A DNA stretch of 64,000 nt from Phoebastria nigripes (lineage: Eukaryota > Chordata > Aves > Procellariiformes > Diomedeidae). Location of the stretch: assembly GCA_035582835.1 (NCBI GenBank), contig JAYKAV010003066.1, positions 1,484,122 to 1,548,121 on the forward strand, given 5' to 3'. The notes beneath the pieces are model-generated. The model searched no databases. It saw only the letters and a program-made list of their open reading frames with translations, and was not told where the DNA came from. The position numbers were made by a program, and so were the translations under genes. This document shows, one piece after another, positions 61,664-64,000 of the stretch (positions are counted from its first letter, which is position 1; each line of letters opens with the position of its first letter).

Positions 61664-62992
61664 TCAGAACTGTCCCTCTAGGGAGTCATCAAGTGCTTGG
61701 GTGGAACAGCAGCACATCATGTCCTGACCCATATTTTCACCCCGACTGGCAGGTAGTGAACCCAAAGCCTGGACACAGCTCTCTGATGACACAGCGGCTT
61801 TCATGACTGGTGGCTGACATCCTTTGATGTTGGCTGCTCCCAGTGAAACACGCAGTGTGACCCCGGAGCTGGTGCTGTAACTCTCCACCACAACCAGCAA
61901 CCTTGCTTTGTAGCCAGTTGTAGAAGGAGCTCCGTGCACACAGTATGTAACTATACAGCCCCATGGGACATTATTCTTTTGCAAATACCCTGTACCACAT
62001 CCAGCAATCCTTTTCTGTCTTGTATCTGGGAAGCAGGAACCAGAAGAGTTTGTAGTCAAAAATGTCTCTTTCCTATATATAGTGCATACAGGGCAAAGGC
62101 TGTTTATCACAACACTTTAGTGCTAATGTCTGCTTGAAGTGTGCATACCTTGGTTCCTTTTACAAGCAATTGAACCAAAACATTTTCTTGGCATTTGCTT
62201 TCATTCTTCATTTCACTGCTTTATCAGAGATAGAGACAGCAGTACATTTATTTGTGTATGATTCCCCACAGGTAATCTTCAGTTGCAGCACATAAAACTT
62301 AATTTTCCCCAATTGCATGAGATTTCTTATTCTACACAAAGTTGTAAATCACTGCAAGAAAGACTCCTTGCTTGCTCGGTGTAGGCAAAGCCTTGCAGTA
62401 CTTGAAAAATGACTTTGGCTTTCCCATGTGCTCCTTGTGCTGTGATTCCAAGAGCTTCCAAGAGCTTCACAGATTTATCCAACTTCATGCCTTCTGCAGA
62501 TAACATTGATGATGTAAGGTGCATGTAGGCCTTTTTCTTATTGTCCACCAGAACACTTTTGTTATCAAATTCAGAAAGGACTTCAGCAAATATATATATT
62601 TTGTTTCTTTCATCCCTATCCTTTATCGCATTAAGTTGGAAGCAAGTGTTTTCCTTAAAAAAAGACATGGTATTGTTGCTTCCTTCACACAACCCTGAAC
62701 ATTACAAAACTAGTATTTTCAAGAACAGTATTTCCAGGAACAAATCTCAGAGAATGAGCAAAACAGCATGATGTCGTGTCTGGTAGCATGTGGGCACAGC
62801 GCAGCTATCGAGAAGACAAGGGTCCGCGCAACAACATGAGCATGGTATTGCCTGGTTCACAATCTCATTTATAATTACTTGGGGTCCAAACACCGTAATT
62901 TGGAAGCCATTTGCTTTGAGACTCCCAGGCTTGACGTGTGCAGTGACTCTGAAGAGATCCTCTGCCTTAGTTGGTGGTATTTGACTTGTCAA
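61664..62992 (-). pseudogene. Cluster of unassigned minus-strand open frames, possible gene remnant
   Basis: Three consecutive minus-strand frames lie here: 62992-62747, 62692-62327 and 62110-61664. The middle one (121 codons) looks most protein-like, with FFKENTCFQLNAIKDRDERN, IFAEVLSEFDNKSVLVDNKK and KLDKSVKLLEALGI segments, preceded by a plausible acceptor TTTTGTAATGTTCAG. The first has DLFRVTAHVKPGSLKANGFQ and a cysteine-rich CSCCCADPCLLDSC run; the third has YKARLLVVVESYSTSSGV. I cannot assign any of them to a family. They are in different frames separated by stops, so they would be exons or a decayed copy. Chance is a serious alternative. Confidence 0.15.
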
Positions 62993-63929
62993 TTTTCAGT
63001 TAATTCAAAATTTTATGGGTATTGTTGATCCCCCAAGTAAATGGTAGCACCAGGAGCCTTGTGGAACATTAAGGAAGGAGGTGGAAAGTTGCCAGAAAAC
63101 TGAAAACATGAAACTTGGCTCTTTTTAAGGCACATAGGCTCTGCAGGTATTGTTTAGAGATCACTTGTGATCCATACGGCTCTGCTCCAGGAACTGCAGT
63201 ATCTTTCCTAGCCCATGGTGAAGTTCTGAAGTACAGCTGGCTCAAAGTGAAAGTTTCTGCAAGTGAAGGGGTTTCTAGATTTCAGCACAAAACTACTTCA
63301 GAGGGCTTCCCTTCCTTGCAGTAACTGGCAGCAACAGTAAAGGGCTCATACAGCTGCCAGGCATCAGTGAGGCATGAGGACTACATCTGAACTGCTTCTG
63401 AAAGCCTCCTGAGTCCATCTTGGTCTCCTGTCCAGGCTGCTGCCCCGCGTAAGGCTGCTCACACTTCTCCTGCCAGCACCAGCATCTTCTGTCATTGTGC
63501 AGGTGGGCACCTGGACTCAGAGAGAGAGTCACAAGGGCTTTCCATTTAACAAGAACAAGAGTGAGGGAGACTCAGCATAGCCAGAAAGCTGGTGGCTTTC
63601 TACTAGGAAAAGGGGCAGTGTTGTTTTGGGTCTCCCGTGGCTGTTCCTCAATGCAGGGACTTTGAGCTAGGAGCCCAGGTACCCAGGTGAACTCCCAAAC
63701 CACTGTAGCCTTGTGTCTTAGCTGAGAAACATCATCGAGAAATGCTTTCCTGATGGATGTCTTGTCAAAACCAACATGTTCCTAGGAAGTACTTCAGTTC
63801 TGATGAGTTTCATTTTTTGATGAAAAAAATAGTTTGTCAGTAAACTCCTCACAAGCTCCAACAGGGACTCTTCTGGTACTGAAATTGGTGCCAGATGGGC
63901 ACCAGTCCTTCCACCGTTGAAGGCAGCTG

Positions 63930-63972
63930 GAGTTTTGCCACTGACTTCAGAGGAATTAGGATCAAGCCATGA
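63930..63972. repeat. Palindrome-related dispersed segment (copy D)
   Basis: TTGCCACTGACTTCAGAGGA followed by ATTAGGATCAAGCC matches the CCACTGACTTCAnnGG ... AGGATCAnGCC core I associate with the same old interspersed family. Confidence 0.35.
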
Positions 63973-64000
63973 ATTCATGACTGCACTTTCTATTTAGCTT

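Larger units (their letters stand above)
46742..64000 (+). other. SH3RF3: Probable downstream SH3RF3 intron (non-coding)
   Basis: It starts with a strong GTAAGT donor. I looked for the continuation of the protein after the second SH3 domain and did not find it by eye, so the intron probably runs past the window end. It contains CA/TG microsatellites, one young CR1 at 59.0-60.1 kb and a few weak open frames. A short exon lacking a familiar motif could have been missed. Confidence 0.65.
60092..64000. other. Non-coding stretch, mostly featureless
   Basis: Besides the weak minus-strand open frames at 61.66-62.99 kb and one dispersed segment near 63.95 kb, nothing is recognised. Confidence 0.55.

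Noticed and set aside
63718..63978. An 86-codon minus-strand open frame with a plausible start.
   Set aside because: Its first part is the old dispersed non-coding segment near 63.95 kb, and no domain is present.
1..64000. Search for CRISPR arrays, operons, tRNA or rRNA genes and integrated bacterial or full-length viral genes.
   Set aside because: Nothing with regular spaced repeats, cloverleaf boxes or polycistronic layout is visible; the window is ordinary avian intron with retroelements.

Overview
This window is vertebrate nuclear DNA, almost certainly from a bird. The evidence is spliced exons with GT-AG borders, several copies of the CR1 LINE ending in the typical tandem ATTCTATG-like 3' tail, and an avian-type endogenous retroviral solo LTR. 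Several dozen isolated n calls and a 440-base gap (41805-42244) point to a draft assembly. The LTR type suggests a non-galliform bird, but that is from memory and only moderately sure.

I recognise one gene. Two plus-strand exons (37878-38153 and 46646-46741) encode the first SH3 domain and all of the second SH3 domain of SH3RF3 (POSH2), a RING-type E3 ubiquitin ligase and Rac/JNK-pathway scaffold. The reading frame joins exactly across the 8492-base intron between them (phase 0 on both sides). The RING exon, the third and fourth SH3 domains and the UTRs are not seen here, so most of the window is probably intron of this long gene.

Layout: 1-37877 is non-coding sequence upstream of the first exon, probably intron. 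It holds a SOX-OCT-like composite site near 1.3 kb, a protein-like minus-strand open frame at 10.4-10.7 kb, a solo LTR at 17.7-18.3 kb, a tRNA-SINE-like fragment at 18.8 kb, an (ATG)13 tract at 24.4 kb, a small CpG-rich patch at 24.7 kb and a young 5'-truncated CR1 at 27.9-28.5 kb. The intron at 38154-46645 holds a long CR1 (41.1-42.6 kb, interrupted by the gap), an old antisense CR1/L3-like fragment at 44.5 kb and an AT-rich perfect hairpin at 44.7 kb. The last part, 46742-64000, is presumably the next intron. It holds CA/TG microsatellites, a second young CR1 (59.0-60.1 kb) about 97% identical by hand count to the one at 28 kb, and a cluster of weak minus-strand open frames at 61.6-63.0 kb.

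I found no RNA gene, CRISPR array, operon or other organised multi-gene system. The most useful leads are the unassigned minus-strand frame at 10.4-10.7 kb, the composite SOX-OCT site, a dispersed family of related short palindromic segments (42.8, 43.0, 52.0 and 63.9 kb), and recent CR1 and LTR activity inside a signalling-gene intron.
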